A stretch of 64,000 bases of DNA, from positions 62,001 through 126,000 of the forward strand of contig CANLEQ010000005.1 of assembly GCA_947489705.1 (NCBI GenBank). The letters run 5' to 3'. Origin of the DNA: an uncultured Paracoccaceae bacterium. GTDB lineage: Bacteria; Pseudomonadota; Alphaproteobacteria; Rhodobacterales; Rhodobacteraceae. The notes under the pieces were generated by a model, which worked only from the letters and a program-made list of their open reading frames with translations, ran no database searches and was not told the DNA's origin. Made by a program: the position numbers and the translations under genes. This document shows positions 45,359 to 55,288 of the stretch, in pieces (the stretch's first letter is position 1; every line of letters starts with the position of its first letter).

Positions 45359-46861
45359 TCATTCCGCCGCTTCGACCGGCGTATCGTCGGTGATCGGCAC
45401 GGCGTTCACATCGGAATCCATCTGCTCGTTCGCCCGGCGCACTCCCGCAGCATAGTCGGGATGCACCCGTTCCAGCACGGCGTACCAACGTTCCTTGACC
45501 GAGTCCGAGCAGGGACCCATCGCGGCGGCATAGTTGCCGTAGAGCCGCTCCTTCTGCTCGTCCGAGAACATCTCGTAGAGTTTGCGCGGCTGGACGAAAT
45601 CGGCGTCGACATAGTCCTGATCGTACCGCTCGGCATTTCCGTCGATCCTGAGCGGCGGCTCTTCGACCGTCCGGGTCGCCGTCGGGCCGCCATACTGGTT
45701 CGGCTCGTAATAGGCGTCGGGATTGCCGAAATCGTTGGTGAAGAACCGCATCGCACCATCCTTGTGATAGTGCTGGACGTTGGCATTCTTCGCCGCGTTG
45801 GCGGGCAATGCCTCGTAATGAGTCCCCAGGCGATACCGGTGCGCATCGGCATAGGCGAAGATCCGGCCCTGCAGCATCTTGTCGGGGCTGAAGCCGATGC
45901 CCGGAACGATGTTCGAAGGCGAATAGGCCGCATTCTCGACCATCTGGAAGTAGTTGTCGGGGTTGCGGTTCATCTCGAGCTCGCCCACTTCGATCAACGG
46001 GTAATCACCGTGCGGCCAGACCTTGGTCACGTCGAACGGATTGTACTCCTGCTGACCGGCCTCTTCTTCGGGCATGACCTGGATGAACAAAGTCCATTTC
46101 GGGAAATCGCCAGCCTCGATCGCGTTGTAGAGTTCTTCCTGATAGGCTTCGCGCGTCTTGCCGATCAGGGCCTCGGCCTCGGCGTTCGTGTAATGCTTGT
46201 GTCCCTGCTGGGTCTTGAAGTGAAACTTCACCCAGTACCGCTCGCCGCGATCGTTCCACATGCTGAACGTGTGGCTGCCATAGCCATTCATGTGCATCGG
46301 CGAGGTCGGAATGCCACGGTCCGACATCAGGATCGTCACCTGATGGACGCTCTCGGGCTGCCCGGCCCAGAAGTCGAACATCGCTTCGGGCGAACGCAGG
46401 TTGGTCTTGGGGTGACGTTTCTGGGTCCGGATAAAATCGGGGAACTTGTAGGCGTCGCGCACGAAGAAGATGGGGGTGTTGTTGCCCACCATGTCCCAGT
46501 TGCCGTCCTCGGTATAGAACTTCAGGCTGAAGCCGCGCACGTCGCGCTCGGTATCGGCCGCGCCGCTTTCGCCCGCGACGGTGGACCAGCGCGACAGGAC
46601 TTCGGTCTGGGTGCCGGGCTGGAACACCTTGGCGCAGGTGTATTTCGTGATGTCATGCGTCACCCGGAAGGAGCCCATGGCGCCCCAGCCTTTCGCGTGG
46701 ACCACCCGTTCGGGGATCCGTTCGCGGTTCTGATGCGCAAGCTTTTCGATCAGCTGGTAGTCTTGCAGCAGAACAGGACCGCGTGCGCCCGCTGTCTTGC
46801 TGGTCTCGTTCGTGGGGACGGGCGCGCCGCCCGTCGTGGTGAGACGTGGCTTATCGGCCAT
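45359..46861 (-). CDS. katA: Monofunctional haem catalase
   Basis: Disproportionates hydrogen peroxide. Small-subunit, 500-aa catalase with distal His55 in [18 protein letters not shown], the conserved Asn in [22 protein letters not shown], and proximal Tyr in [24 protein letters not shown]. Full length, no signal peptide, so cytoplasmic. It diverges from a GAF-HisKA_2 kinase; the 88-base gap holds a 20-bp palindrome. A possible minus-strand -10 TAGAAT at 46892-46887 would place that palindrome over a non-consensus -35, hinting at regulated expression, but no oxyR gene is adjacent. SD GAGGAG is four bases or so from the ATG. Confidence 0.95.
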   Translation of the reverse strand: MADKPRLTTTGGAPVPTNETSKTAGARGPVLLQDYQLIEKLAHQNRERIPERVVHAKGWGAMGSFRVTHDITKYTCAKVFQPGTQTEVLSRWSTVAGESGAADTERDVRGFSLKFYTEDGNWDMVGNNTPIFFVRDAYKFPDFIRTQKRHPKTNLRSPEAMFDFWAGQPESVHQVTILMSDRGIPTSPMHMNGYGSHTFSMWNDRGERYWVKFHFKTQQGHKHYTNAEAEALIGKTREAYQEELYNAIEAGDFPKWTLFIQVMPEEEAGQQEYNPFDVTKVWPHGDYPLIEVGELEMNRNPDNYFQMVENAAYSPSNIVPGIGFSPDKMLQGRIFAYADAHRYRLGTHYEALPANAAKNANVQHYHKDGAMRFFTNDFGNPDAYYEPNQYGGPTATRTVEEPPLRIDGNAERYDQDYVDADFVQPRKLYEMFSDEQKERLYGNYAAAMGPCSDSVKERWYAVLERVHPDYAAGVRRANEQMDSDVNAVPITDDTPVEAAE

Positions 46862-46909
46862 TGTGTTCTCCTCGAAAAATTAGGGTATTCTACGACCGAG
46901 ATGGGCTTC

Positions 46910-46929
46910 GGGCTGGATTAATCTAGCCC
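46910..46929. promoter_or_regulatory. 20-bp palindrome in the katA/kinase divergent promoter region
   Basis: GGGCTGGATTAATCTAGCCC: ten-base halves with one mismatch, centred on the TA/AA of ATTAAT. It is 49 bases from the katA start and 20 from the kinase start. The fully paired symmetry with no loop fits a dimeric repressor or activator site better than a terminator. I do not recognise the motif. Confidence 0.55.
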
Positions 46930-46949
46930 TTGCTGCAAAGAAGCCCGCC

Positions 46950-48044
46950 ATGACAGGTTTTGATGACATGTACGAGCCGGACTGGATAGAGCGCGAGCGC
47001 CGCGCCACCCTTCAAAGCTACGGTCTCACGTCCGAAGACGATACCGGTTCGCTCGACGAGATCGTTCGCCTCACGGCGCGCCTGCTGGACAAGCCGGTGG
47101 TCTTCGTATCCCTGATCGAGTCCGACCGACAATGGTTCCTTGCCCGGCACGGCGATCTTGGCGGCCGGAGCATGCCGATCAGCATGTCGATCTGCCGCCA
47201 CATCATGGAAGCGCCGGGCGTGACGATCATCCCCGATACGCTGAAGGACGACCGAACCCGCGACAATCCGATCTGCAAAGGGGAGAGAGGGTTTCGGTTC
47301 TACGCGGGAACCCCCCTTGTCGCCCGCAACGGTCGCAGCCTGGGCGCCTTCGCGACACTGGGATACGAGCCGGCAGAGCTCAGCGAGCTCGGCGTCGAGG
47401 TCCTGGAACTGCAAGGCCGTCAGGTGATGGCGCAGCTCAATCTGCGCAAGGCGCTGCGCCGGGCCGACGTGATGCGGCGCGAGGTCGATCATCGGGTGAA
47501 GAACTCGCTGCAATCGGTCGCATCGCTCACGCGCATTCAGGCGCGTCGCGTCGTCTCGGAGGAAGCCCGCGATGCGCTCGAAAGCGTCAGTCGCCGGATC
47601 AACACGGTCGCCGCGCTGAACCAGCAGCTCTATGCCTCCGACAGCGACCAGACCGTCGAGCTCAAGCCGTTCCTGCGATCGGTTGCGGATCTGATTCGCG
47701 AGAGCATCTCCGACGCGGTCACGGTGGATCTCGAAGCGCAGGAGCTCAAGATCGACGCCAGCATGGCAGGGGCGCTCGCGATCATCGTGAACGAATTCAC
47801 CACCAACTCCGCCAAGCACGCCTTCGAGGACGGCATGACGGGGACGGTGACGATGACGGCGCGGCTGGCGGCGCCGGGGCAGTTCACCCTCATCTGTCGT
47901 GACGACGGCCGTGGATACGACCCCGGAACCGCCGGAACGGGTCTCGGAATGGCCATTCTCGACAGCGCCGTCGACCAGATCAACGGCGAGAAGATCCTCC
48001 TGGACGGGCCCGGCTTCGGGATTCAGGTGACCTGCCGCCTCTAG
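46950..48044 (+). CDS. GAF-domain sensor histidine kinase, HisKA_2 type
   Basis: A 364-aa soluble kinase without membrane segments. GAF domain at about residues 30-165 ([33 protein letters not shown]...[24 protein letters not shown]); the visible QWFLARHG and SICRHIM segments are common to bacterial GAF sensors. The HisKA_2 phosphoacceptor region is [25 protein letters not shown] (His about 181), and the ATPase has [24 protein letters not shown] and TGLGMAILD. HisKA_2/HWE kinases commonly feed the PhyR-EcfG general stress response in alphaproteobacteria; with catalase next door and EcfG-like promoters nearby such a role is plausible but unproven. No response regulator adjoins it. Confidence 0.88.
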   Translation: MTGFDDMYEPDWIERERRATLQSYGLTSEDDTGSLDEIVRLTARLLDKPVVFVSLIESDRQWFLARHGDLGGRSMPISMSICRHIMEAPGVTIIPDTLKDDRTRDNPICKGERGFRFYAGTPLVARNGRSLGAFATLGYEPAELSELGVEVLELQGRQVMAQLNLRKALRRADVMRREVDHRVKNSLQSVASLTRIQARRVVSEEARDALESVSRRINTVAALNQQLYASDSDQTVELKPFLRSVADLIRESISDAVTVDLEAQELKIDASMAGALAIIVNEFTTNSAKHAFEDGMTGTVTMTARLAAPGQFTLICRDDGRGYDPGTAGTGLGMAILDSAVDQINGEKILLDGPGFGIQVTCRL

Positions 48045-48144
48045 CCTGAGTTGCACCCTGCGCAAGGTCGCCATGACGCAGGGTCCGCACCTTGGACAAG
48101 AGACGAGATGTGGCTTAGATAACTCGGCAAGGAGGACCGCTTTC

Positions 48145-49092
48145 ATGCCACGCGATCTCAAGATTCCCGACCAGCGCCATCCCGAGAAGGCAAGGCGCGC
48201 GGATACGGCACGCCAGAAGAAACCGGACTGGATCCGGGTGAAGGCGCCCAGTGGCGAGGGATACAAGGCCACACGCGACATCATGCGCGAGCACAAGCTC
48301 GTCACCGTATGCGAAGAGGCCGGCTGCCCCAATGTCGGCGAATGCTGGTCCCAGGGCCATGCGACGATGATGATCATGGGCGAGATCTGTACCCGCGGCT
48401 GCACCTTCTGCAACGTCGCGACGGGGCGGCCCGACGCGCTCGACGTGTTCGAGCCCGGCCGCGTGGCGGATGCCGTCAAGAAGCTCGGGCTGAACCATGT
48501 CGTCATCACCTCGGTGGATCGCGACGATGTCGACGATGGCGGAGCGGCGCATATCGCGCAGACGATCCGCGCGACGCGACGGCAGAGCCCGGGAACGACG
48601 ATCGAGGTTCTGACCCCCGATTTCCTGAAATGCGGCCCGGAGGCGCTCGAGACGGTCGTCGCGGCACGCCCCGACGTCTTCAATCACAATCTCGAGACCG
48701 TGCCTGGCCTCTATCCCGAGGTGCGGCCGGGCGCGCGGTACTTCCATTCCCTGAGGCTGCTCCAGCGCGTCAAGGAACTCGACCCGTCGCTCTTCACCAA
48801 GTCGGGCATCATGGTCGGTCTCGGGGAGGAACGTCAGGCCGTGCTGCAGGTCATGGACGACATGCGTGCGGCGAACGTCGATTTCATCACGGTCGGTCAA
48901 TACCTGCAGCCGACGCCGAAGCACCATGAAGTAAGCCGCTTCGTCACGCCCGAGGAATTCGCGGGCTACGAGAAGGCCGCATGGGGCAAGGGATTTCTGA
49001 TGGTGTCCGCCACGCCGCTCACCCGGTCGAGCTATCATGCGGGCGACGACTTCGTGCGGTTGAAGGCCGCGCGCGAGAAGGCTCTGGCCTGA
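48145..49092 (+). CDS. lipA: Lipoyl synthase
   Basis: Radical-SAM enzyme that inserts two sulfurs into octanoyl groups on lipoyl domains such as those of AceF and Lpd in this window. ATG 48145 ([18 protein letters not shown], 315 aa) is set by the strong SD AAGGAGG; the track start 24 codons earlier has none. The radical-SAM cluster is [13 protein letters not shown], the auxiliary cluster [12 protein letters not shown], and the C-terminal serine ligand sits in [14 protein letters not shown]. Convergent with the DUF882 gene; a modest hairpin CCGGGC-TGGGC-GCCCGG at 49184-49200 may end its transcript. Confidence 0.96.
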   Translation: MPRDLKIPDQRHPEKARRADTARQKKPDWIRVKAPSGEGYKATRDIMREHKLVTVCEEAGCPNVGECWSQGHATMMIMGEICTRGCTFCNVATGRPDALDVFEPGRVADAVKKLGLNHVVITSVDRDDVDDGGAAHIAQTIRATRRQSPGTTIEVLTPDFLKCGPEALETVVAARPDVFNHNLETVPGLYPEVRPGARYFHSLRLLQRVKELDPSLFTKSGIMVGLGEERQAVLQVMDDMRAANVDFITVGQYLQPTPKHHEVSRFVTPEEFAGYEKAAWGKGFLMVSATPLTRSSYHAGDDFVRLKAAREKALA

Positions 49093-49224
49093 GATCTGCG
49101 CCTGCCGAAGGGGGGCGATCAACTTTCAGCGCTGAACGCTGCGCGTCGTGGCGTGAGTTAGAGATTGTCGCAAACGGGATCGCCCGGGCTGGGCGCCCGG
49201 ACGGAGTGTAAGGCGGGTGGGGGC

Positions 49225-49794
49225 TTAGCGACCCCAGCTCCGGACCGGGCCGCAATCCATGTGTACGAAGTTCGACGAGGAGTACCGTCCGACGCCGCCC
49301 GCCGCACAGGCGGATGCCGCACGGGACATCTGGGCGACCGAACGCGAGCTCATCCGCAGATCTGCCGCTTCGCCTTTCAGGTGCCGCGAATTCTTGGCAA
49401 CCCCGGAAGACCGGCTGCGCAGCATGTTGTTCGTCTCGGGCGAGCGATAGCCGGAGATCAGCGTATAAGCCTCGCTCGTGTCCATCATCCGGTGCGCCGC
49501 TGTCATGATGTCGAGCGTGCGCGTGTCGATGGGCTTGATCTGCCCGTTGCGCCAGTCGCGCATGAAGTGATTCACCTCGACGAGGGCGTCCTTGAGATAG
49601 TTGCCGTCGACCCAGTAGACCGTATCCATGCTCTCGCCGGTGCGGCCGTTGTACATCTTGATCCGCCGGACGTCGCCGGCGCCGCGCAAGAAACCGAACG
49701 CATTGGCGTATGTGGGTGCCGCTGCCACCGTCGTGGCTGCGAAAGCCCCCAGAAGGGCACGCCGTGTCAGTCCCGTCGACCGTGATGTTTCCAT
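49225..49794 (-). CDS. DUF882 (YcbK-like) peptidase-fold protein, exported
   Basis: A 189-aa protein with a twin-arginine signal (GLTRRALLGAFAATTVAAAPTYANA), so probably exported folded by Tat. The mature part is a DUF882/peptidase M15-like domain: LISGYRSPETNNMLR, the zinc-site SRHLKGEAADLRM and the final FVHMDCGPVRSWG, which together carry the His/Asp/His ligands. Family members are thought to act on peptidoglycan peptides, though YcbK itself is poorly characterised. It diverges from an L,D-transpeptidase; ycbK also neighbours the L,D-transpeptidase gene ycbB (ldtD) in E. coli, which supports a shared cell-wall role. Confidence 0.88.
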   Translation of the reverse strand: METSRSTGLTRRALLGAFAATTVAAAPTYANAFGFLRGAGDVRRIKMYNGRTGESMDTVYWVDGNYLKDALVEVNHFMRDWRNGQIKPIDTRTLDIMTAAHRMMDTSEAYTLISGYRSPETNNMLRSRSSGVAKNSRHLKGEAADLRMSSRSVAQMSRAASACAAGGVGRYSSSNFVHMDCGPVRSWGR

Positions 49795-50126
49795 GAGAAT
49801 CTGTCCCGTTTTTTGGTTTTACCTGCCAACCGCGTTGATCGCGGCTTTTGCGTAGCCTCATCTTGTACGGGAATTTATGGCACGGCTTTTGCCATCCACC
49901 AAGGGGGACGTGCAGCGAAATTAAAATTGGTTCCCTCGGTTCGGCAGGAATTTGCTCAAAACTTCTTGGTTAATCCCTGCTTGCGGATTGCAGGCGATGT
50001 GTTGCGCGAAGGGCACTTTTGGTCAGGCGATCGGTCGGCTCAGGAGTGTTCGGTCATTGTTTGTTAGGAATTGACGCATGAGATCGGAGGGCCGGACGCT
50101 CATGCCGACTCGCCGAGGGAATATTT
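49795..50126. promoter_or_regulatory. Divergent promoter region of the DUF882 and L,D-transpeptidase genes
   Basis: This 332-base gap is AT-richer than its surroundings and has no supported gene. On the minus strand TTGGTG (49902-49897), 17 bases and CATAAA (49879-49874) make a plausible promoter for the DUF882 gene. For the transpeptidase only its SD, GAGGGA before ATG 50127, is clear; no convincing -35/-10 is visible. Confidence 0.35.
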
Positions 50127-51725
50127 ATGGCCATCGCCGTCACTTCACGCCGCCTGATGCTGGCGCTGGCACTCGTTGCGGGCATGGGACTCGCCTCGGC
50201 GTCGGGCTCCGAGATAACCGCGTTCAAGCAGGCCATCGCGGTCGAGGCAGCGTCCGACGCGGAGCTTTCCGCCTTCTACCGGTCCAACGATTATCGCCCG
50301 ATCTGGACCGGGGCGGGTGCCGCGGACCTCGCGCGGCGTGAAGCGTTTCTTACAGCGGTCGGGCAGGCGGATCTGCATGGCCTTCCGCGGGGGCGCTACG
50401 ACGTCGACACCCTGCGCCGCGTCATGCAAAACGCGCGCAGCGAGGGCGAGCGGGGGCAGGCGGAGGTCGAACTCAGCCGCCTTTTCCTGCGTTTCGCGCG
50501 CGATCTGGAGACCGGAATTCTGGTGCCTGCTGCGGTCGACGCGGATATCAAGCGCGAGGTGAGGGTTCGCGAGGCCGGCGAACTGCTCGCCGGTATCGCG
50601 CGCGCGGCCCCCCATGCGTTTCTTAAATCGCTGACGCCTTCCGCGCCCGAATATACGCGCCTCGTTCGCGAGAAGATCGCTCTCGAGCGCACCATCGCGC
50701 AAGGTGGTTTCGGTCCGACAGTCGGCGATACGCGCGTGGCGCTCGGCGATAGCGGGCCGGGAGTCGTGGCCGTTCGCGATCGGCTGATCTCTTTGGGATA
50801 TATCGGCCGCAGCGCGACAGGTGTCTTCGATGCCGATCTGAAGCACGCGGTCGAGGCGTTCCAGCGCGACCACGGCTTGGAAGAGGACGGTATCGTCGGC
50901 GGCGAAACCCTTTCGGAGATGAACCGCAGCGCGTCGGACCGGCTCGGACATGTCCTGGTTTCCATGGAGCGGGAACGCTGGATGAACCGCGATCTCGGCG
51001 CCCGACATGTCTCGGTCAACCTGACGGATTTCAGGACCCGTATCGTCGAGAATGGCGAGATTGCCTTCGAGACCAGGTCCGTGATCGGCAAGGACGCGGA
51101 CGGCCGCCGCACTCCGGAATTCTCGGACGAGATGGATCACATGGTCATCAATCCGAGCTGGTACGTCCCGCGCTCGATCGTGGTGGATGAATACCTGCCG
51201 GCATTGCGGCGCAATCCTTACGCGCTCGGATATCTCGAGATCACGGATCGGCAGGGCCGGGTGGTCAACCGAGGCCGCGGTTTCGCGCAGTATAGCGTGC
51301 GAACTTTCCCGTTCTCGATGCGACAGCCGCCCGGGCCGCGCAATGCGCTTGGACTCGTGAAGTTCATGTTTCCAAACAAGTACAACATATATCTTCATGA
51401 TACGCCTGCAAAAAACCTGTTCTCGAACACGGTTCGCGCATATTCCCACGGCTGCATCCGCCTGAGCGATCCGTTCGAGTTCGGATATGCAATTTTGTCG
51501 GCGCAATCCGACGACCCCGAGGCGGAATTCCAGCGTCATTTGCGCTCGGGCCGGGAAACCCGCGTCAATCTCGAAACGCCGATTCCGGTGCATCTGATCT
51601 ATCGCACGGCGATCGCCAAGCCGGAGGGCGGTATGGAGTACCGGCGCGATATCTACGGGCGAAATGGTCGCATTCTCGCCGCGCTCCAGGCAGCGGGGGT
51701 GGCGTTGCCCGGCCCGGGAAGCTAG
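50127..51725 (+). CDS. L,D-transpeptidase, YcbB/LdtD-like
   Basis: Forms 3-3 cross-links in peptidoglycan in the periplasm. The 532-aa protein has an N-terminal signal/anchor ([22 protein letters not shown]), a YcbB-type N-terminal scaffold (about 35-200), a peptidoglycan-binding domain ([54 protein letters not shown], about 210-265) and a YkuD catalytic domain with [10 protein letters not shown] and [16 protein letters not shown] (nucleophile Cys about 443). All catalytic residues are present. SD GAGGGA precedes ATG 50127. lpxD follows 35 bases later, so envelope genes continue downstream. Confidence 0.93.
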   Translation: MAIAVTSRRLMLALALVAGMGLASASGSEITAFKQAIAVEAASDAELSAFYRSNDYRPIWTGAGAADLARREAFLTAVGQADLHGLPRGRYDVDTLRRVMQNARSEGERGQAEVELSRLFLRFARDLETGILVPAAVDADIKREVRVREAGELLAGIARAAPHAFLKSLTPSAPEYTRLVREKIALERTIAQGGFGPTVGDTRVALGDSGPGVVAVRDRLISLGYIGRSATGVFDADLKHAVEAFQRDHGLEEDGIVGGETLSEMNRSASDRLGHVLVSMERERWMNRDLGARHVSVNLTDFRTRIVENGEIAFETRSVIGKDADGRRTPEFSDEMDHMVINPSWYVPRSIVVDEYLPALRRNPYALGYLEITDRQGRVVNRGRGFAQYSVRTFPFSMRQPPGPRNALGLVKFMFPNKYNIYLHDTPAKNLFSNTVRAYSHGCIRLSDPFEFGYAILSAQSDDPEAEFQRHLRSGRETRVNLETPIPVHLIYRTAIAKPEGGMEYRRDIYGRNGRILAALQAAGVALPGPGS

Positions 51726-51760
51726 CGTCTCGTCCTGTCCACGATAGGCTGAGGTCATCC

Positions 51761-52852
51761 ATGCCCCTGAAACTCGGTGAGATTGCGAAGGGACTGAACG
51801 CGAGGCTCGAAGGCGATGCGGCCCTGCGGATTACCGGAGCGGCCGAGCCGTCGGATGCGGGGCCCGAGGATCTGGCGCTTGCCATGACCCCGCAATATGC
51901 CGAGCGGCTGGGCCAGGGTCGCGCCAGGGCCGCCATCTTGTGGGAGGGTGCCGACTGGCAGTCCCTCGGCCTCGAAGCGGCGCTCTTCGTCCAACGTCCG
52001 CGCCTTGCGATGGCGCATTTGAGCGCGATGATCGATCCGGGCCCCGAGATCGCCGTCGGCATTCACCCCACCGCCGTGATCGATCCTTCCGCGACGCTGG
52101 GATCGAACGTCGCGATCGGCCCGTTCGTCGTGATCGGCCGGGACGCACGGATCGGGGCGAATGCACGCATCTCGCCCCATTGCACGATCGGAGCGGAGGC
52201 GCGTCTGGGCGAGGATGCGCTGCTGCACCCCAACGTCACGATCCAGCACGCCGTCGCGATCGGGCCGCGCTTCATCGCGCATCCCGGCGCCGTCATCGGT
52301 GGCGATGGCCTGTCCTTCGTCACCCCGGAAATGTCGGGGGTGGAGCGGGCGCGCAAGACGATGGGCGATCAGGGGGAGATCCAGCAGCAATCCTGGACCC
52401 GCATCCATTCGCTCGGAACCGTGGTCATCGGTGACGACGTCGAGGTCGGATCCAATACCACGATAGACCGCGGCACCATTCGCGCAACGCGGATCGGCGA
52501 CGGCTGCAAACTCGATAATCTGGTGCAGATCGCACATAACGTCGTGATGGGTCGGCACTGCCTCGTGGCCGCCCTGAGCGGTATCGCGGGCTCGACGATC
52601 GTGGGCGACCGCTGCGTCATGGGAGGATCGTCGGGCGCCGCCGACAATCTCAGGATCGGCGACGACGTGATCCTCGCCGGTGGGACCAAGGTGACATCGA
52701 ACGTTCCCTCGGGCCGGGTGATGATGGGTTATCCGGCCGTGCGGATGGACCAGCATGTCGATATCTACAAGGCGATGCGACGCCTTCCCCGTTTCATGAG
52801 GCAGTTTGCTGCAGGGCAGAAAGCTGTTTCAAAAGAGCCTCCGAGCGACTAG
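51761..52852 (+). CDS. lpxD: UDP-3-O-acylglucosamine N-acyltransferase (LpxD)
   Basis: Adds the N-linked 3-hydroxyacyl chain in lipid A synthesis, using acyl-ACP. The 363-aa protein has the uridine-binding N-terminal domain (about 1-95, [27 protein letters not shown]) and hexapeptide repeats making a left-handed beta helix (about 100-320), with catalytic His in [14 protein letters not shown], then a C-terminal helix ([16 protein letters not shown]). Notable context: instead of the usual bamA-lpxD-fabZ-lpxA cluster it is followed by an ACP and a ketoacyl synthase, so it may be a second LpxD or a specialised one. SD TGAGGT precedes ATG 51761. Confidence 0.92.
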   Translation: MPLKLGEIAKGLNARLEGDAALRITGAAEPSDAGPEDLALAMTPQYAERLGQGRARAAILWEGADWQSLGLEAALFVQRPRLAMAHLSAMIDPGPEIAVGIHPTAVIDPSATLGSNVAIGPFVVIGRDARIGANARISPHCTIGAEARLGEDALLHPNVTIQHAVAIGPRFIAHPGAVIGGDGLSFVTPEMSGVERARKTMGDQGEIQQQSWTRIHSLGTVVIGDDVEVGSNTTIDRGTIRATRIGDGCKLDNLVQIAHNVVMGRHCLVAALSGIAGSTIVGDRCVMGGSSGAADNLRIGDDVILAGGTKVTSNVPSGRVMMGYPAVRMDQHVDIYKAMRRLPRFMRQFAAGQKAVSKEPPSD

Positions 52853-52880
52853 ATCTGCCGCCATGCATAGGGGGCTGGAT

Positions 52881-53147
52881 ATGGCCGGAGAGATCAAGGA
52901 AAAGGTTATCGCGATCATTGCCGAACAGGCGATGCTGCAACCTTCGGACATAGAGATGACGCAATCGCTGGACGATCTCGGGATCGATTCCTTGGGCGTG
53001 GTGGAAGCGATCTTTGCCATCGAGGAAGAATTCGACATTTCGGTGCCGTTCAACGCGAACGATCCCGGAGCCAGCGAATTCGACGTGTCGACCGTCGCTT
53101 CGATCGTCGGCGCGGTCGAAGGGCTGGTGGCGGCGCAGAAGGCGTGA
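52881..53147 (+). CDS. Acyl carrier protein, probably specialised
   Basis: An 88-aa ACP with phosphopantetheine attachment Ser37 in LDDLGIDSLGVVEAIFAIEEEF. Start ATG 52881 (MAGEIKEKVIAIIAEQA) follows AGGGGG; the track's 113-aa version begins within lpxD in another frame. It departs from housekeeping AcpP (DSLD replaced by DSLG; sequence FDISVPFNANDPGASEFDVSTVASIVGAVEGLVAAQKA), which suggests a dedicated pathway. It sits between lpxD and a ketoacyl synthase whose GTG overlaps its stop codon (GTGA), indicating that ACP and synthase are made together and act on the same chain. Confidence 0.88.
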   Translation: MAGEIKEKVIAIIAEQAMLQPSDIEMTQSLDDLGIDSLGVVEAIFAIEEEFDISVPFNANDPGASEFDVSTVASIVGAVEGLVAAQKA

Positions 53148-54352
53148 GACGTGTCGTCATCACCGGGGCGGGGACGATCAATGCCCTCGGCGCGTCGGTC
53201 GCGGCCACGCTCGAGGCGATGCGCGAGGGCCGCTGCGGGATCGGTCCCTTGCAGATCCGCGATCTCGACCGCCTTTCGGTGCAGATCGGCGGCCAGATCA
53301 TCGGCTACGACGAAACCGCACATTTCAACCGCCAGCAGATCAATCTCTACGACCGGTTCACGCAATTCGCGCTGCTCGCCGCGCGCGAGGCCATCGACCA
53401 GTCCGGTCTGACCTTCAGCGGCGAGTTGGCGGCGCGGTCCGGCGTGGTGATGGGCACCTCCGGCGGCGGTCTGAACACCCAGGACGACAATTATCGCGCC
53501 GTATACGAGGAGGGGAAGAACAGGGTCCATCCCTTCGTGGTTCCGAAGCTGATGAACAATGCCGCGACCAGCCATGTCTCCATGGAGCACAATCTCAAGG
53601 GGCCGAGCTTCACCGTTTCCACCGCCTGCGCGTCGTCGAACCATGCGATCGGTCAGGCTTTCCAGATGGTGCGCACCGGTCTGGCCGACGTGATGGTGAC
53701 CGGCGGGACCGAGGCGATGCTCTGCTTCGGGGGCGTCAAGGCATGGGAGGGGCTGCGCGTCATGTCGAAGGATGCCTGCCGCCCGTTCTCGGCCACGCGC
53801 AACGGGATGGTGCAGGGCGAAGGCGCCGGAATGTTCGTTCTGGAGGAATACGAGCATGCCAGGGCACGCGGTGCGGATATCCTGGCCGAGATCACCGGCT
53901 TCGCGATGTCGTCCGACGCCGCCGATATCGTGATGCCGTCGAAGCAGGGAGCGGCGCGCGCGATCATGGGGGCGATGCGCGACGGCGCCATTCCGCTCGA
54001 TGCCGTGGGGTACATCAACGCCCACGGGACCGGCACCGCGGCGAACGACAAGACCGAATGCGCGGCCGTGGCGGACGTTTTCGGCCATCATGCGAACGAT
54101 CTGATGATTTCGAGCACGAAATCCATGCACGGGCATCTCATCGGAGGGACCGGCGCGGTCGAATTGCTGGCCTGCATCATGGCGTTGCGCGACGGCGTCG
54201 TCGCACCGACGATCGGCTACGAGGAGCCCGACCCCGAATGTGCGCTCGACGTGGTTCCGAACGAGGCACGCGAGGCGGATATCGAGGTCACTCTCTCGAA
54301 TGCCTTCGCGTTCGGCGGGCTCAACGCGGTTCTCGCGCTGCGCCGGATCTGA
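53144..54352 (+). CDS. Beta-ketoacyl-ACP synthase, FabF-like
   Basis: Condensing enzyme elongating an acyl-ACP with malonyl-ACP. GTG start at 53144 overlaps the ACP stop; 402 aa. The Cys-His-His triad is complete: STACASSNHA (Cys about 162), HGTGTAANDKTE (His about 294) and MHGHLIGGTGAVE (His about 331), with the glycine-rich end NAFAFGGLNAVLAL. FabF-like length and motifs, but location with lpxD and a divergent ACP argues for a lipid-A or other specialised acyl chain rather than bulk fatty acid synthesis. Its terminator lies directly after the stop. Confidence 0.9.
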   Translation: MRRVVITGAGTINALGASVAATLEAMREGRCGIGPLQIRDLDRLSVQIGGQIIGYDETAHFNRQQINLYDRFTQFALLAAREAIDQSGLTFSGELAARSGVVMGTSGGGLNTQDDNYRAVYEEGKNRVHPFVVPKLMNNAATSHVSMEHNLKGPSFTVSTACASSNHAIGQAFQMVRTGLADVMVTGGTEAMLCFGGVKAWEGLRVMSKDACRPFSATRNGMVQGEGAGMFVLEEYEHARARGADILAEITGFAMSSDAADIVMPSKQGAARAIMGAMRDGAIPLDAVGYINAHGTGTAANDKTECAAVADVFGHHANDLMISSTKSMHGHLIGGTGAVELLACIMALRDGVVAPTIGYEEPDPECALDVVPNEAREADIEVTLSNAFAFGGLNAVLALRRI

Positions 54353-54354
54353 GC

Positions 54355-54378
54355 AGGGCGCCCGCCTCAGGGCGCCCT
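54355..54378. terminator. Bidirectional terminator between the KAS and IalB genes
   Basis: AGGGCGCCC-GCCTCA-GGGCGCCCT: a perfect 9-base-pair stem with a 6-base loop in the 34-base gap between the two convergent stop codons. Confidence 0.8.
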
Positions 54379-54386
54379 TCGCAAGG

Positions 54387-55118
54387 TCAGGGCTGCGTCG
54401 GCGTCGGAGCCGAGCTGCCGGCATTCGCGTCGCGCACGGCATCGTATCCCGCGGTGAACCCCGAAAGCGACACGGAAAGGTCGATCGTCTGGTCCGGCGC
54501 CGCGGCCGGAACGATGGTCAGCACCGCTTCGACGCCCCGGCGGAACGCCGTAACGTCGGCATCGGTGAAACCGATGCGTGCGAAACAGCCGGCTTCGGCG
54601 CAGAAATCGAAGGGGTAACGCTTCGCCTGGTTGCCATCGACACTCATCGTCAATTGCCGCGTCAGAAGGGTTTCCAGCGGAGTGATGACGGTGGCGCCGG
54701 CCGATGCCTGCTGACCCTCGGGGAGGGGAAAGACGCTGATCTCTGCCACGGCATTGCCGTTGTCGTCGCGGAGCAGCTGGTAGAGCTGACACGGATCCGC
54801 CCCGCTTTCGGTCCGGATGCAGCGCTGCTGCCAATCGCCGTGTTCGCCTGAGGTGTAGGTGCGACCGACCTGATTTTCGGGCTCGACCTCCTCGCCCATC
54901 GAAAGATCGCCCGCCACGCCCTCGGCCGAGGCGTCGGAGCTATCCTGCGCTGCGCCGCCCGTCCCGGCGTCGTCGGACTGCGCGTCGGGGGTGGTCGATG
55001 TTTCCGAGGGTGCGGCGCCGCTCTCGCCGGTCGCATCCGTTTCCTGAGCCTGCACGCCCATGGGCCAGGCAAGGGCCACGAGGGCGGCCAGCGAGATGGT
55101 TTTCATAAGCTGAGACAT
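54387..55118 (-). CDS. Invasion-associated locus B (IalB) family protein
   Basis: A 243-aa exported protein. Signal peptide MSQLMKTISLAALVALAWPMGVQAQE, a low-complexity Asp/Ser/Ala-rich linker (about 27-80) and an IalB domain from about 85 (GRTYTSGEHGDWQQRCIRTESGADPCQLYQLLRDDNGNAVAEISVFPLP...GNQAKRYPFDFCAEAGCFARIGFTDADVTAFRRG) with the paired cysteines conserved in the family. Named from Bartonella, but common in non-pathogenic alphaproteobacteria, where its function is unclear. ATG 55118 has GGAAG upstream. A promoter and a strong terminator lie upstream on the same strand and may form an attenuated leader for this gene. Confidence 0.88.
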   Translation of the reverse strand: MSQLMKTISLAALVALAWPMGVQAQETDATGESGAAPSETSTTPDAQSDDAGTGGAAQDSSDASAEGVAGDLSMGEEVEPENQVGRTYTSGEHGDWQQRCIRTESGADPCQLYQLLRDDNGNAVAEISVFPLPEGQQASAGATVITPLETLLTRQLTMSVDGNQAKRYPFDFCAEAGCFARIGFTDADVTAFRRGVEAVLTIVPAAAPDQTIDLSVSLSGFTAGYDAVRDANAGSSAPTPTQP

Positions 55119-55210
55119 GTTGCTTCCGTCTTCATCAAGGTATGCTTTCGGGCATTTATCAGGTCGGGCAAGCAGTGTCAGTCACGATTTGGTCCCGATC
55201 CCGTGACGCG

Positions 55211-55238
55211 AAAAAGGCCCCTCCTGAAAGGGGCCTTT
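55211..55238 (-). terminator. Rho-independent terminator upstream of the IalB gene
   Basis: On the minus strand AAAGGCCCCT-TTCAGG-AGGGGCCTTT, a perfect 10-base-pair stem, is completed by a run of five Ts (55215-55211). It is the most canonical terminator in the window and points towards ialB, 93 bases upstream of its ATG. Confidence 0.85.
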
Positions 55239-55282
55239 GACATCGTTCCGGAATTCCCTGCTGGACTGGCCAGCTTGTTATT
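55211..55282 (-). ncRNA. Candidate ~72-nt small RNA or attenuator leader
   Basis: Bounded by a good promoter (start expected near 55282) and by the canonical terminator above. The predicted RNA begins AAUAACAAGCUGGCCAGUCC and contains a 5-base-pair hairpin GCUGG-CCAGU-CCAGC followed by the terminator stem-loop, whose loop side carries AGGAGGGG. No annotated gene overlaps it: the 75-aa track ORF here lacks an SD and family features. It could be a free small RNA or a leader in which termination controls ialB. I do not recognise the family. Confidence 0.5.
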
Positions 55283-55288
55283 CGAGAA

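Noticed and set aside
49125-49136. TTCAGCGCTGAA palindrome after lipA as an operator or terminator
   Set aside because: Perfect 12-mer, but it has no loop and lies between convergent gene ends, where no promoter is expected.
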